A DNA stretch of 64,000 nt from Atriophallophorus winterbourni (Eukaryota; Platyhelminthes; Trematoda; Plagiorchiida; Microphallidae): positions 54,716 to 118,715 of the forward strand of contig JACCGJ010023907.1 of the NCBI GenBank assembly GCA_013407085.1, read 5' to 3'. Shown in pieces: positions 23,466 to 35,714 of the stretch (positions within the stretch are counted from its first letter, which is position 1; every line of letters starts with the position of its first letter). The notes beneath the pieces were generated by a model, which ran no database searches, was not told the DNA's origin, and saw only the letters and a program-made list of their open reading frames with translations. Both the position numbers and the translations under genes were made by a program.

Positions 23466-23690
23466 TCAAGGCTCACTGAACTTAATCTTACTGTCTCCAC
23501 TTGATGACGGCAAACAGCCAGAAACCGGTAGTGGAGTGTAATTTCGGGGATTGTGAGCAAGACATCACTTTCGTAAACCTTAACACTGTTCGGACCGACA
23601 CCCTTGGTCTGACGAACCTTCTGTGTTCAGAAGCGAACGTTATCATAAACCTGCTCTAACCGATTAATTGTAAACTATTTTCATGATTAT
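23455..23690 (+). repeat. H-repeat, right arm of an inverted pair
   Basis: The copy runs opposite to 22585-22828. It starts at the palindromic GTTTCAAGGCTC, carries a hammerhead-like segment (23495-23536), and ends with CATAAACCTGCTCTAACCG, the reverse complement of the left start. The complete unit 22585-23690 is bounded by inverted repeats of at least 80 bp. Confidence 0.8.
23495..23536 (+). ncRNA. Hammerhead-like motif, core position 3 mutated
   Basis: Stem I is a perfect 6-bp pair, CTCCAC (23495-23500) with GTGGAG (23531-23536). The core reads TTGATGA instead of CTGATGA, followed by the GGC/GCC stem II, GAAA (23521-23524), ACCGGT and the GTA cleavage triplet (23528-23530). The C3-to-T change should inactivate it. 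Confidence 0.5.
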
Positions 23691-23694
23691 GGAC

Positions 23695-25435
23695 TCCCGA
23701 TCGGTCTCGAATATTTTCACATATTTTACTTATATTTTTACCTTTGTTCTGAATATATTTCTTTATACTTTTTCAGATAACAATTTTCAAATTAATACCC
23801 AACCTGTAATAATGTCAAAGAAAAGAAACGGATAAGATTTTGATACCCATATAACAATTTGGTATATTGGAAATCTGGCTTAGCACTCATCATGAAATGG
23901 GCAACTGTTGGGATTTTAACGTCGACCAGCCGGTGGTAAGAGAAACTTCATACGTGTTGTGCAATTGAGAAGAGTTGAAAACTTAGTTAAACTTCACTTC
24001 GTTGATAGGTGAGGTAAATATAACGAAGTCTAGTTATGCACATGAATATAATGAAGTTGTGCAATCGACAGAACGCTAAGCTTGAACAAGAAATCGATCG
24101 GTGCATGCTTTATAGCCAATTCGCGAGAGGTTTCTGCTGATGATGGCAATGTGCCTGACGATAAAATGTTAACAATTTCCGATCTTTTTTGGTAGACACC
24201 AATAACTGAAATATAACAACAAAATTTCAATTGAAATACAAACTCAAGATTCAAGATTGCAAATTCAACAGAAATAATGAAGAGTGTTCAGAGAAGACCA
24301 CACTGGTTGCTAACATAAGGAATAATAAATAAATATATTTCGAATTTGGGGATGAATAACACTTCACGCAGTGAGATTACCACTATTTTAGGTAATCGAA
24401 ATATAAACTCAGTGTTAGCCTGTCCACCCTAATCTCGGTTGTAGACCAACTATGTCATTAACGAATCATTGACTAGCAGCATGGAACAAGTGTTCCGTTG
24501 CTCATTACAAAATTTGTTAAGCAGTCAAGAATGTAAACTACCATTGTTTCTACTGGATTGATGTGTAGTTTAAAGGCTTACAATTTATTAAATAGTTTCC
24601 ATTACGAACTGTAAGATTCGGAGCATTGGGAGCATGGGATCAGATTGCTAATATATATTATATCAATTTTATATTCTGTTGTACATCGTTACACGGGAAA
24701 AGTGCGTGGGTAAATGAATATTTGTGACAAAATTGTTCAATCATGAAAGTTATGTTCTTCTTATTCTATATAACAATAAGATTAATATGAGAACTTATCG
24801 GACCTCAAAAATAAAGAGATATTAATAGAACATTAGAAAACTATATCCATTAGTTTCCCACTAATGTTCCTGTTTAGCAAACTCAAATCAAACTGAAGAG
24901 CAATAAAATTTATTGAGCTAACTGATCACAAATGTTGATGGCAGCATACAGTCATTCCGCGTACCCGATTGCTTGTATCTAATGGTAAAAACTATTACTA
25001 ATACTACTATAAAATGTGTGGGGAAAAGAAATTAGAATGTTGATAGATATTTTCAAATTCGATCCGATGTTCATAATGAAATGTTTTGAATTTCACAAAC
25101 CTTTCATTCAAAATGAAAATTTATTCAGATGATATCTATCAAATCACCATTATTCATTTTGCATAATTAGTACGAACAGTTGACCGGTTTCGGTTTAAAG
25201 CAAAACCAAATTTTCATTTGATGTTCTTCTGATGCATTTTGATTTTCTGATTTTCAATTAGGTAATTACCCCAAAATTTGAACAGTGAATTCTGAATTCT
25301 TTGTTGTGATTGAAAAGAGTAAACATGGTTTAAAAAGCAGGATTAAGGAGGACAATCTTTAGATTTACTATGTTAAAATTTGCTTATGTGGAAATCATTT
25401 TGTCGCTAAGAATTTTCTTAAAATAGCATAATATA
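23695..25435. other. No recognised gene
   Basis: AT-rich DNA. A short CAAGATTCAAGATTGC near 24243 resembles the repeated tail of the CR1-like family, but no LINE body is attached. Otherwise nothing recognised. Confidence 0.45.
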
Positions 25436-25439
25436 TTAT

Positions 25440-26090
25440 AATTCAGAACTCAGAAAATTTTATGGTACAAAAAGCATTAAGCTTAACAATAACCATAGGA
25501 TGACAAGGTATATGGAATATATGAAAAATATAAAATATCTGACGAACCGCATGGTTCGTCATAAACTCATCGAGTTTGGAAGCGAAAACCTCAACAGATT
25601 CTGAGCGTGTGATGTCTTCAGGCAAATAGTTCCAAGTGAAACAAATTCTTACCGAGAAAAAATTACGACGAATATCCAATCGATAATGCGGAATGCTTAA
25701 AGCCTTTGAATGTGTTCGTGTTCGAGTAAGGCCATTGGTCTTTAGCAAGTGTTTAAGGGGATGGTTCTCAGTATGCAGGATTTTGAATGTCACCATGAGG
25801 TCACTACGTATCCGTCGTTGGGTAAAATCGTGTAGGTTCATTTTTAACATTCGTTCTGTGAAAGGCAAATTTCTGTACCGGGAGACCAACTTTGTAGCAC
25901 GATGTCGAGTAGTCGATATCCTTCCTCAGCCATGGTGCCCAGGCTTGGATGGAATATTCCATAACAGGATGTATATACGTGTTAATTACCCGGGATAGGG
26001 TTTCGGGCGTACAAATCCTGAATATTCTTTTGGTGCTGGACTTGTTAATAACACAATACATTATCATGAATGGTATTCCCACAGTATCCT
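25440..26090 (-). mobile_element. CR1-like LINE, 3' end
   Basis: Two overlapping minus-strand frames give the last 220 residues of the reverse transcriptase: RVINTYIHPVMEYSIQAWAP near 25960 in one, then NLPFTERMLKMNLHDFTQRR, LKTNGLTRTRTHSKALSIPH and ICFTWNYLPEDITRSESVEV in the other (25443-25889). The 3' end matches 13135-13200. It is 5' truncated and frameshifted near 25870. Confidence 0.8.
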
Positions 26091-26099
26091 GATCGTTAA

Positions 26100-29000
26100 T
26101 ATCATTCTAAATCATCAAATATATTATGGCAGAGGATGACGGTGGCAGGTTGGATAAGACATTCGGTAGCCAATCAGACGATCTAACTACGTGTCAGGCA
26201 GCAGCAAATCGTTCTTAGAAGCGAACTTAACACATATCCACACCATACTAAGTTGTAACTTTGGCACCATAATCGCTGGAAAAATAGTTACAACAGCCTA
26301 GCATCCTGCCGAGAATAGCAGTTAGATAAGGAAACTACAATGTCACAAATATGCTGAATACATAAATCTTAAAAGAATTCTTAAATTATTTGATGAATAT
26401 TTTCGGATAGTTCAATGTATTGAGCTTTCAGTATTGGTTTGAAATTGTAATTATTTGAATAATAATATCAGATGAAGGTTTTAGGTTACGTTTCCAGTAA
26501 CATTATTTATGGGAATCATATTTCCCAAACTAAATGAAGATAAAAATTTTACAAACATTCTAAATTGCACCCAAATTTTGAATTTTGAGTGATTAGATTT
26601 AGTTACGAAGTGTTCCGTGCTCAAATTTAGCTTAATTTTCTTCAAGAGCATGAAGAACAAACGCAGCTCTTTGAATATTTTTAAGATTTATTGCTAAATA
26701 TGAGTGATAAAACAGAATCGATAAAATCTTCAATCTCAACTTGCCTCCAGTCTTAGCAATGATCGAGAATACTTTGTTTTTTAAAGTAATGCTTCAAAAA
26801 TATCGAAAATGAATCGTTGACACTGTCAGATATCCGAAGGACTATTAACAACAATTCTTCGAGCAATCTCATACAGCACATTTGGAATTATACAAAAGTA
26901 TTCTAATCTCGCATGAAACGTTTGTACACTAGAATTTTTGAATCTAAGCAAATTTGGAAAGCTTAATTTTAGACAGTTTTTGAATAAGTGTCAATTTTAA
27001 AATCATTCTGATTTCGAAGATTAGGTTTCAACGGGAATATTTTTATCACAAGAGCAACGTTTCGTCGTTTGGGAACCTAAGGATATCTTACCTAGCACCT
27101 ATGGTCGTAAATCGTAGAAAAATCTAACAGACGCTTGCCACGGACCAGTCTTGCGCTAGATGTAGATATGTCATCGACAAATGCTTTAGTATGACTAGAT
27201 CCTTCTTGAACTCAGCGCTCGCCATTTTTCTAACACCTGGCCAAAATGTGTTCATGTGAGAACATGAAAATAAAGAGTTTATCAATGCTCTCAAAAGATT
27301 TACTTCCTGAGGTTGAAACTAAGATATAGTAGAAAATCGATATCATTTGGCCTTGAATGGCCTTGAATGAACTAAAGCATAACAAAACATACAAATCAAT
27401 AAAACCGCCCGGTCAACCTTTGAGGCCTGTCACGTGAGAAGAGATTTTGCTTCGAAACTTTGATCAAAAATTCGTTTTCATTGAGATAATGACGCAAGAA
27501 GGATGAATGCAATATTAAAGTTTTCATCATTATACGAGTGCTGAAATCGTGCTGAGGTCTTACGTTGTAACTGGAATCTGAAAAAGAATGAAAAGATTCA
27601 TCAACACGATCAAATTTTTCACCAGCTGCATAATTTCTTTAGTCTGCTGTGTCAACACTTCAATAAGATAAATTTTCGTTTGGTTGAGATGTTATAATTT
27701 TATACTTTTGATGGACATGCACCTAAAAAATCCCGAGGCTTCTAATTTCGCCAAGCAATCAACTTTATTGTGTGTCTAGCCCGCATCAAAATGAAAATAA
27801 AGCTGAATTAGCATTGATTAAGTAACTCAACAAGATTCGGACCCGAAACTGGAGCATACTTGTGGGAATATTTCTGCAATCGGTCCACTATTCTTTTCGA
27901 AAATCGAAATTCAAGAAATCGTAAGGCATATTTTATTCAAAAAAATTATTGAAAATGACACAAAAAAACTGCATTTCACAAACATATTCAGATTTGTTAT
28001 CAATTATATTGAATACATTGTTTTCAGTGTTAAAATAGAACAGAGACTAAATGTATGTAGTTCGATATAAGCCAGATCAAAAATAAATGGGAGTAATCAT
28101 ATTTACAAAAAACCACGAAGCTGGAATCTTGGTTTCAAAGCTTACGTTTATGTGTTTTGCTGGTGCATTCGTTTCCGGAATTATTGTATTTTGTACGACG
28201 ACAATGTTAAACTTATGGTCAATAATGATGACTCATCCTGAGGAGGAACAAACTTAAAAATCTGGTTAATAATAAGTATCCTTCTGGGAGCTGTAACCTA
28301 AAATACCTGGACGGATATTCGTTCAGTAAAAAGAATCCCAGGATATAAAATCAAGATGTCTTACGTCTATTTTCATTCAACAGTAGTGCTCAGAAAATTT
28401 GGGAAATCTGAATTTTAACTCTCATTAAGCTATATGCCACATTGTGAAGAGTTCAGAGTTGTTGTCACTTATAATAGTTGAGAAAAATAGTGTATAGTTC
28501 AAAGTTCAAAAAAAGAACAGTTTAAAAAACCTACCGCTCTCTTTTTTCATTTTACTTCGCTGATTGAATTGCAACGCGCGAGTCACTGATGCTAGTAATA
28601 AACATATTACAAAAATAACGTGTGCTATTCAAGCCTGTTGCCGCAGGCACATTTTCATACAAAACGTGCTACATATATTTTTTCGTGTCAGTAAATAGTA
28701 CCATTTCCCAGAAAATATTTTTCACGATAATGACTTAATTTAGGCTACTCAAATTTGCGTTGGATTGTCAGATTACTCTGAGAGACCAAATCATATCTTC
28801 TCTCATATATGTTTTATGTGCCATTTATACTTCACCTTACCAACAAAATAGTAATTGTAGAATTTGACGGCAGTTGTCTAGTACCGTGTCTGTTTCCTTG
28901 GGAATTCCCTCCCCGAAACTCTTGTCATCTCTACCAGCATTTAAACGTTTATTCGAAATTTAGATACTTATTTGTTGCATAACGATTTGATGACACCTGC

Positions 29001-29115
29001 GTATTGACTCATGGTAACTATACAACTTGACTATACTTGACATTACATGTTTATTTTATACCTATTTTCTGAACGTATATTCACTATGATATGGTAATTG
29101 TGAAGCTATGTGCTT
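26100..29115. other. No recognised gene
   Basis: About 3 kb of AT-rich sequence without a frame above about 60 codons and without recognisable motifs. This is the emptiest part of the window. Confidence 0.55.
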
Positions 29116-29119
29116 TTTG

Positions 29120-29160
29120 TGACCATAAATTCTTCAATCTTGAATCTTGAATCTTATGGA
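29120..29160 (+). repeat. Orphan CR1-like tail repeat
   Basis: TTCTTCAATCTTGAATCTTG and the following repeats show the same heptamer, TTGAATC, that ends the CR1-like copies at 3395 and 29285 on the opposite strand. No LINE body is recognised immediately upstream. Confidence 0.5.
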
Positions 29161-29284
29161 CTACTTCGGTCGATGTCGACCATGGATGTACATCACAATC
29201 ACATGAATTTTCAAGTTTTACAGCATTTCGAATATCTAAACAGTTCGAATCGGGAGGAACAATCTCTCCGCAGCGCTTGCAACG

Positions 29285-29540
29285 ATAGATTCAAGATTCA
29301 AGGATTTATGGTTAAAAAATTTAATACTTTACAACACCACAGGATTACGGTATGAATAAAACATGAAAATCACATTAGTATAAAAGCAATAGAGAATATC
29401 AAATGTAAGGCTCACGAATAATGTTCGTTTGCAAGTGCAAGTCCAATTTCGCTTTAAAAATCGCCGAACAAGGAGAGTCCACTACATGCTGAATTAGGGA
29501 ATTCCAAAGAAATATAGCTCGTACGGCGAAATCGGTTGTA
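29285..29540 (-). mobile_element. CR1-like LINE, short 3' end
   Basis: The sequence matches 3405-3660: GGATTTATGGTTAAAAAA, AATATCAAATGTAAGGCTCA and AAGTCCAATTTCGCTTTAAA all recur. The minus strand ends with CCTTGAATCTTGAATC, the family tail. At 29540 it switches abruptly to an RTE-like 3' end running in the same direction. Confidence 0.75.
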
Positions 29541-32160
29541 GGGCGTCAGTTGCACGCTGGCGGCGTGATCTGCGTTCAGCAGCCAAGCGATGCAGGCGAC
29601 GCTTTACACAATGCCTTCAATGTGAGCGGTCAAGAGCAAGTTCTTCCAAACTCGCGAGGTCAATGCCAAGAGCTTTCATATCTATTTTGCAAACGTGTTT
29701 GTACCGCAAGTGATGTCTACCCAATGGTCGACTTCTTGATTACAACTCACACAGAATAGATCTTTCGGAATACGACCATTTTCCATTCTGTAGACTTGGC
29801 CAAGCCACCGCAGACAGCGCTGTCTTAGTAGGGTGAACATGCTCTGTAGACTAGCTCTTGAAAGAACTTCAACATTAGTCATTTTGTCCATCCACGATAT
29901 GTTCAAGATACGACGGATGCTTCGTACATGGAAAGCATTCAGCTTCCGTTCATGTCTTGCGTGGGTGGTCCAGGTTTCACTGCCGTACAGTAAAGCATTT
30001 AGTACGCACGCGCTCTATACCATAATATTTGACTTTACAGTCAACTTGCGGTTACCCCAAACACGAGAGTTCAATCGGGACAAAATGACAGCTGCTCTGC
30101 CAATCCGCTAATCAATCTCCGTGTCTAGCAAGAATTTAACCGCAATGGTTGAACGAAGGTATTTGAAATGATGTACTGGTTCAAGCTGACAGTTTCGACA
30201 GTGATGATTGGAGGCGATACAATCTTTTGGAAAAGGACTTTGGTCTTGCGCATGTTGATTGTTAGACCAAAGTCTTTGCATGCCGACGAAAAAACAGACC
30301 ATTAGCGAATAGAGGTTCTCTTGAGAGTGGACAAAAATGGCTGCATCGTCGGCAAACAGCAGGTCACGGATTAGCACATCCCGTGCCTTCGTTTTGCTCT
30401 CAACCGGTTCAGGTTGAAAGCTTGCTATCACTTCGCGTGCGTAGGTAAATGTCTTTTGATCTCGTCCTAGAAGCGTGATTCAGAAACAGAGCAAAGAAAA
30501 TGCCGAACAGCGTGAGAGTAAGAACACATCCTTGTTTGATCCCTCGGCGAATTTCAAAGGCTTCTGAACTGAAACCGTTAAAATGGACTGAGCCCTTCAT
30601 GCCGGAGTGGAACGAAATAACGAGTTTGAGCAATCTTGGAGTGCAACCTACCAGATCAAGCATTTTGAAAAGACCCTCCCTGCTGACGTAGTCGAATGCA
30701 TCCGTTAAATCAATAAAAACAGCATATAATTTCATGAGCTGTTCCCGACAATTTTCTTGAAAATGTCTCAAGGAGAAGATCATGTCAACGGTTGATCTTC
30801 CCCTGTGGAAGCCACATTGAGATTCGGAGTAAATTCTATCAGCTAAAACTTGTAGCCGGATCAGTAAGACTTTAGCAAACAATTTGCCTACAACGTTCAG
30901 AAGGAAGATTCCTCTGTAATTGTTGCAGTCGCCTCTATCACCCTTATTCCTATATAGCGTGATGATCTTTGTCTCGCATCTCTTATGGGACACTCCTCCT
31001 GCCAGCACTGAATAAGCAAATGGCGGAGAGGTTGTAATAATGCTGCTCTACAGCATTTGATGAGCTGAGGTGGAATTCCGTCGTCACCAGTGGCCTTCCC
31101 ATTCGCTAAGCGGTCGATTGCCTTATTGAGCTCATCAAGAGTTTTGTCGACCATCGGGTTACCAGATACAGACTTAATGGGAGCCGTTTTAAGTTTGTTT
31201 CGACCAATGGCTCTCTTGATCCCATCATACATACCGTGAAGATTTCAAGTATCCGCAGCTTTTTGGATATTTAGGCTAATTTCAGTCCAATAGTCATTTG
31301 CACATCGTCTTGCAGTCTGTTGGACCTTATTTCTAGTTGCTCTTAGAAGTCGTAAGTTTTCATCTGTTGGCATACCTTTGAACCTCAAGAATGCTGACCG
31401 TTTCTCAAAAGTTTTTGCTTCGAACTAGTCGCTCGTTCGAGCTTTCTTCGGACCGTAAGTGGAAAGTGCGACTCGGCATATGCAGCACTTTATCGATTCC
31501 CAGTTTTCTGAAACCGATTCGAGTGGGGATATCTTGTCGAACTCGGCCATAGCTTTTAACCGGTATCTGCTGCTTCCCGTGTTATTATCCGTATAATCGG
31601 GATGGAGTGTCCTCTCCATTGGTACGATGTAATGTACGCCAGGGCAGTTCAATATGGTGAACTAGCTGTTGCCCATTCAGCAAGTTCTCCATCTCCAAGG
31701 CACCATCAGAACCAAAGGAACAGCTAGGCTGATACTTTTGGACAACGATGCCGTCGCAGGAGTTGGCAGGACGAGGTTAAATAAAACTTCGGATTGCCTA
31801 ACGGGACACCAGATCCGGATTTATCCTCGAGTTTGACTCCATTAGCCTTTTCCATGATTGGATGTAGCAACAAGGCAGTGGAGGTTTGAGATAAGGGGTT
31901 TCCTTCCACTAGGTGGACCGCCTTCATGGACGTACGAGCTCCACCTCCCCGAAGCATGCTGGTTTTGAGGCCCCAGTCAGCTGCCTTCGCCCTTTCCCCT
32001 GTCAGTAGAAGCAGTTCCTCCGGGTCACGCAGGACCACGCGTGCAGGCCAGGAGCTGGACTTGGTTGTCAGAGGCTATATGAGACGCGTGCCATTGGAGC
32101 ATTTTTGGAATTGGGCGTTTATCCCCAAAACCGCCCCGGCCGTGACAACCTTGGAAAATA
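29540..32160 (-). mobile_element. RTE-like LINE (A family), long decayed copy
   Basis: Minus-strand pieces run in order: a block at 31690-32160 shared with 56355-56550; KARTSDWFEAKTFEKRSAFL-like sequence near 31430; LANGKATGDDGIPPQLIK near 31090; NYRGIFLLNVVGKLFAKVLL near 30900; the catalytic block VFIDLTDAFDYVSREGL near 30690; GIKQGCVLT near 30540; FADD near 30340; NISWMDKMTNVEVLSRASLQ near 29890; CLRWLGQVYRMENGRIPKDL near 29800. It ends with the finger-bearing C-terminus shared with 6400 and 15240. At least six frame changes or stops disable it. No endonuclease is visible, so the 5' end is probably missing beyond 32160. Confidence 0.8.
31950..32160. repeat. GC-richer block shared with 56355-56550
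   Basis: Words such as TGTCAGTAGAAGCAGTTCC, GTGCAGGCCAGGAGCTGGA, CTTGGTTGTCAGAGGCTA and GACGCGTGCCATTGGAGCA recur at 56385-56490 in the same orientation. In both places it adjoins minus-strand RTE-like sequence, after the endonuclease at 56570 and before the pre-RT here, so it is probably the linker between those domains. Confidence 0.7.
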
Positions 32161-32169
32161 TATGCAACC

Positions 32170-33790
32170 GTTATTGGCAAAATTCAGTGTGATATTCGAG
32201 AAATTAAGAGATGGAGCAAATGAATAAAGCGAGAATCATTCCCCTTGTTTACTATTTTGTCTAGTACTAAAAATACATATTTCAACTCACGTTGTGTAGG
32301 GTTTAAACTCAGCATGATTCCAAATGTTTTCTGATTTACAAACACTGACTGGCTGGATAGGAAATGTGTTCGATTTTCAATTACGATTGAATGTGTCGAA
32401 AAACTTACTTCTGCCTGCTAAGCAACATTTGCTAATCAGTTGTGAAAGATTTTGCATGGTACTAATCAAAGTGATTAGAAACTTTAAATGCATGTTGATT
32501 TATGATAGAAAAACCTAGCATTGATAACTTAAAGTGATCAGCATTTGACACTATAAATCAAGCAGCACACATTGTAATATTATCTAGGTCATGTCGGGGC
32601 AACTTTTCGGTGTCATTCTCTTCCCTGATGCCTTATTAACGTTGGGCATGTAAAGTTCTTGGTGCTGATAGAAGCTCCGGCAAAAAGACTTGTGCACAAA
32701 ACTTTGCCAAACCATCAACTCTATATTGACAGTATCCATTAACCCATCAGCTGTCTCAATAAGTAAAGCTTCCGGCATAACCTCAGTCCCGTTATTTACG
32801 GTCGTATAGAGTAACTTTTGGTGTCTTTCTTTTTCATTCTACCAGCTTCCAAAGATTACATCGCATAAATTTGCAAATTAAGCAAGCCACATCGGTTCAG
32901 ATTTTTCGAACATGTGCACATGATACATTTGGTGGATATATCCTATTTGTAGCCCATGCCACATTTCTCATAACTATCCACTTTATTTTTTAATCGACGG
33001 GAATTGGTCAAATGAATGGGGGATTAAAGTTGGTAGATATGCAGAATTTCGTGCCGTTTATCGCATGAGCAGAAAATAACCGGGAAATGTTGCTAATAAT
33101 ACTGCTCTCCTTATTGAAGATTTTTTATCTCACTGTGCAAAGTTTAAAATCTTTCAAATGCAATTTTAATAATTAATGCCTGTATAAACTTTTGTTAAGA
33201 GGCAGAGCGTTTTTCACCAGATTTAATGATTTATATTGCAACCTAATACTATAGGGCTCCAAAATTTTAACCACCACTGAACTTGAAATAAAAACTTGTT
33301 CTAAGTTAATCAACTTTGTTGTCCGTACGTTCTTTTATTAAGCTGAGGCATTTTGTATAACCAGTGTTCATTCCCGACTTCACCAAGGGTAAGGTTATCA
33401 CGCATTATTATTGCACATTAGACAGTTGTTAATATGCCACATTGATTTTCTAATCACTGATTTATGCGATTTTGCTTCCGTTCGAAGAAAGTTAAATTTA
33501 ATTTCTAGTCATTTAAAACTTCCATTTGGACAACGATCCTTGATGAATAGAAAAAATATATATTCCTAACCAATCGTCCGTACGTCATCTCAAAAGATTT
33601 TACATTGAAATGTAGAACAGACTTGAAAATACGTCTATGGGAACCTCGTGTGACCATTCGCCTATGTATTTCACGAGAAGTGTAGTTTGTTAAAAGGTCC
33701 TCGGTCAATCAAATCAAGATTTACGATTAAATCGATCAATATCACGTGAGTGCTCCAATGTTCGAACAAAATCATTTCCGGTTTGGCGAG
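32170..33790. other. No confident gene
   Basis: Several 60-70 codon frames occur (for example 32584-32778 and 33505-33708 on the minus strand) without recognised motifs or clear splice signals. Confidence 0.4.
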
Positions 33791-33794
33791 TCTA

Positions 33795-34015
33795 CTCGAA
33801 CGTGTTCTAGTCACGACCATGCTGTCAAATGCAAGTAAAAGTGGTGCTTGGACTACAGAAACCAGGGAAAAATTCAGACAACCAGCGGAAGATTCACTGG
33901 AGTTTCCTTGCAAAATAAATCCACAACCAGACTTTAGTTGGGGAGAAATTAGACCTAAATTACCGTCTCCGGAACGCAAATCGGAATATGCAACGAAATT
34001 TGTGTGGCATAAGTA
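33795..34015 (+). CDS. Putative terminal exon, MDM1-like motif
   Basis: An open frame from an acceptor-like CGTGTTCTAG (ending about 33811) runs to TAA at 34013-34015. It encodes about 67 residues with SGAWTTETREKFRQPAED, INPQPDFSWGEI and a final SEYATKFVWHK. The SEYxxxFxW motif and a preceding GAWT are features I associate with MDM1-type microtubule-associated proteins. The composition is protein-like, unlike surrounding frames. No upstream exon was located, so this may be a final exon, a small gene or a retrocopy. Confidence 0.35.
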
Positions 34016-34019
34016 ATCA

Positions 34020-35485
34020 AACGAATACATTGCAACTGCATGAGTAATAAGTTGAACCAGTGTTTGTTAATGCATTGGCTGAATAATTGATGTATACGAT
34101 AAAAGAACAAATTATTCAACATAACAGCTCACCTTTTTACATTATTTGAATGAGATTGCACAGCCCAAATGTTGGTCAAATTTCAATATTCTGCAAAGAT
34201 GGATTATTATATGTGGTAGAAAATTTACCACGAGTATCAAAACTATTTTTATGCAGGAACGCTCATAAAGCTGCCGATTGAAACTGCCAAAGAAAATGCA
34301 GTATTCAGAGGATTGCCATAAAACTTCAGTAACAAACACGATTGTGTGGAACAAAGTGGATTAAGAGTCCTGCTCCGAAATGTGCTATTTTCTCTAATCA
34401 TGTTCAGCACAACTCGTTTGTTTGATGATTTGAATTCCCAAACGAAGGACGAGTTTTCCCCCATTGCACCATCACGTGTTGGAAGATGAGTGCCATATCT
34501 TTAAGACAGATGAAGTTTTAATATATAAGCTGTGCCATTTTTGGATCCCAGACGCGAACCCATCAGAAATATGAAAAATGTTTCTTTCGTAACGTTTTCT
34601 CGAACAAGGCTAGGTGACCGTTCAAACATTGCAAGCACACGTTCTCAGTACAGGCTTAAATCTCGTACTAGATTAGCTAAATAGCCGGCATAACGTTCAA
34701 TTGATTTGATAATTCATCCTTAGCTCTTTGAGGGATGTCGTAGAAAGCGTGAAGTGGCGATTCACTCAGATGACCTGTAGAACTCTATCCCCGACAAAAC
34801 GTAGGAGCAGGAATCGAAAATAAACCGAAAGGAATCCGTTGCCACTGAATCGGTAGACAAATTTAATCGTGAAAACGGGATTGGATGCGCCCAGTGTATT
34901 TTGGTTAAGAACCTTGCCTATAAGAGAAAGGCTTCTCTCATTCTTTTTAATGTGAGCTGTTAATCAACTGGCGTTCATTTGTGCGGTGTGATCTAAGATT
35001 TGATAACGGTTGGCTGATTTTCCTCGAGGTGTGAATAATAATGCTAGCAGAGCTTGAACTGGCAACGGGTGAGTGTTATCAGTTAACGTCTAATGGAGAT
35101 TCCATGAGGGGTGGGTCGAAAACCTGAATGTTGAAACCGGAAACGCGCTGTGACACGACCTAGCCTTTACAACATGAGGGTAAATACGAGCTTTTCTTGT
35201 ATTATAGTGCTCAGATTATTTTGGCTCAGATAGCCGAATCATTCCCCTTCACTTATACTCGTTCGATGATTTGTCCTGAGTCGATTAAGCATCCTCTTAG
35301 ACGAGTACCAATTTAAGGCGATTCTTTAATCCTTTCGCATTGAGTTTACTAAATCTGGAAGATTGTAAGTCATTCAATTAATTTCAGCATTATTCTAAAA
35401 AGTATTATGCTAAATATAATCACTTCTATGCATTTCTATCACACACCCCATGACCGGGGTGTTTGCACCGTTTGCACTAATCACG
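34020..35485. other. No recognised gene
   Basis: Short frames only. Nothing recognised. Confidence 0.45.
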
Positions 35486-35489
35486 CATG

Positions 35490-35710
35490 CGCTTGTATGC
35501 CACTGATGAATAAGGTTGGTACAACCAACCAGTTCAATCACATTTGCCTAAGCACTTGTTGATAGGGTTTAAACCCATGATCATGAACAAGATGCTCATT
35601 TGCATACATTTAGCTCACACCCTACGACCGGCTTCTTGCATACATCAGGTAGGTGATTGAACAAATGAGCATTTGTTTCACGCTCACGGCTTTAAACCCG
35701 TATCTACATT
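35490..35710 (-). repeat. Diverged H-repeat, decayed hammerhead
   Basis: The body block (GCCACTGATGAATAAGGTTG, TACAACCAACC, GGGTTTAAACCCATGATC) is followed on the minus strand by arm CACCTAC, CTGATGT, GAAGCCGGTC and arm GTAGGGTG. Stem I can still form (CCTAC with GTAGG) and the cleavage triplet would be GTC, but stem II is lost. It is related to 2205-2350. Confidence 0.5.
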
Positions 35711-35714
35711 AGTA

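Noticed and set aside
32584..32778. Minus-strand frame PEALLIETADGLMDTVNIEL
   Set aside because: Looked protein-like, but no family, splice signals or neighbours support it.
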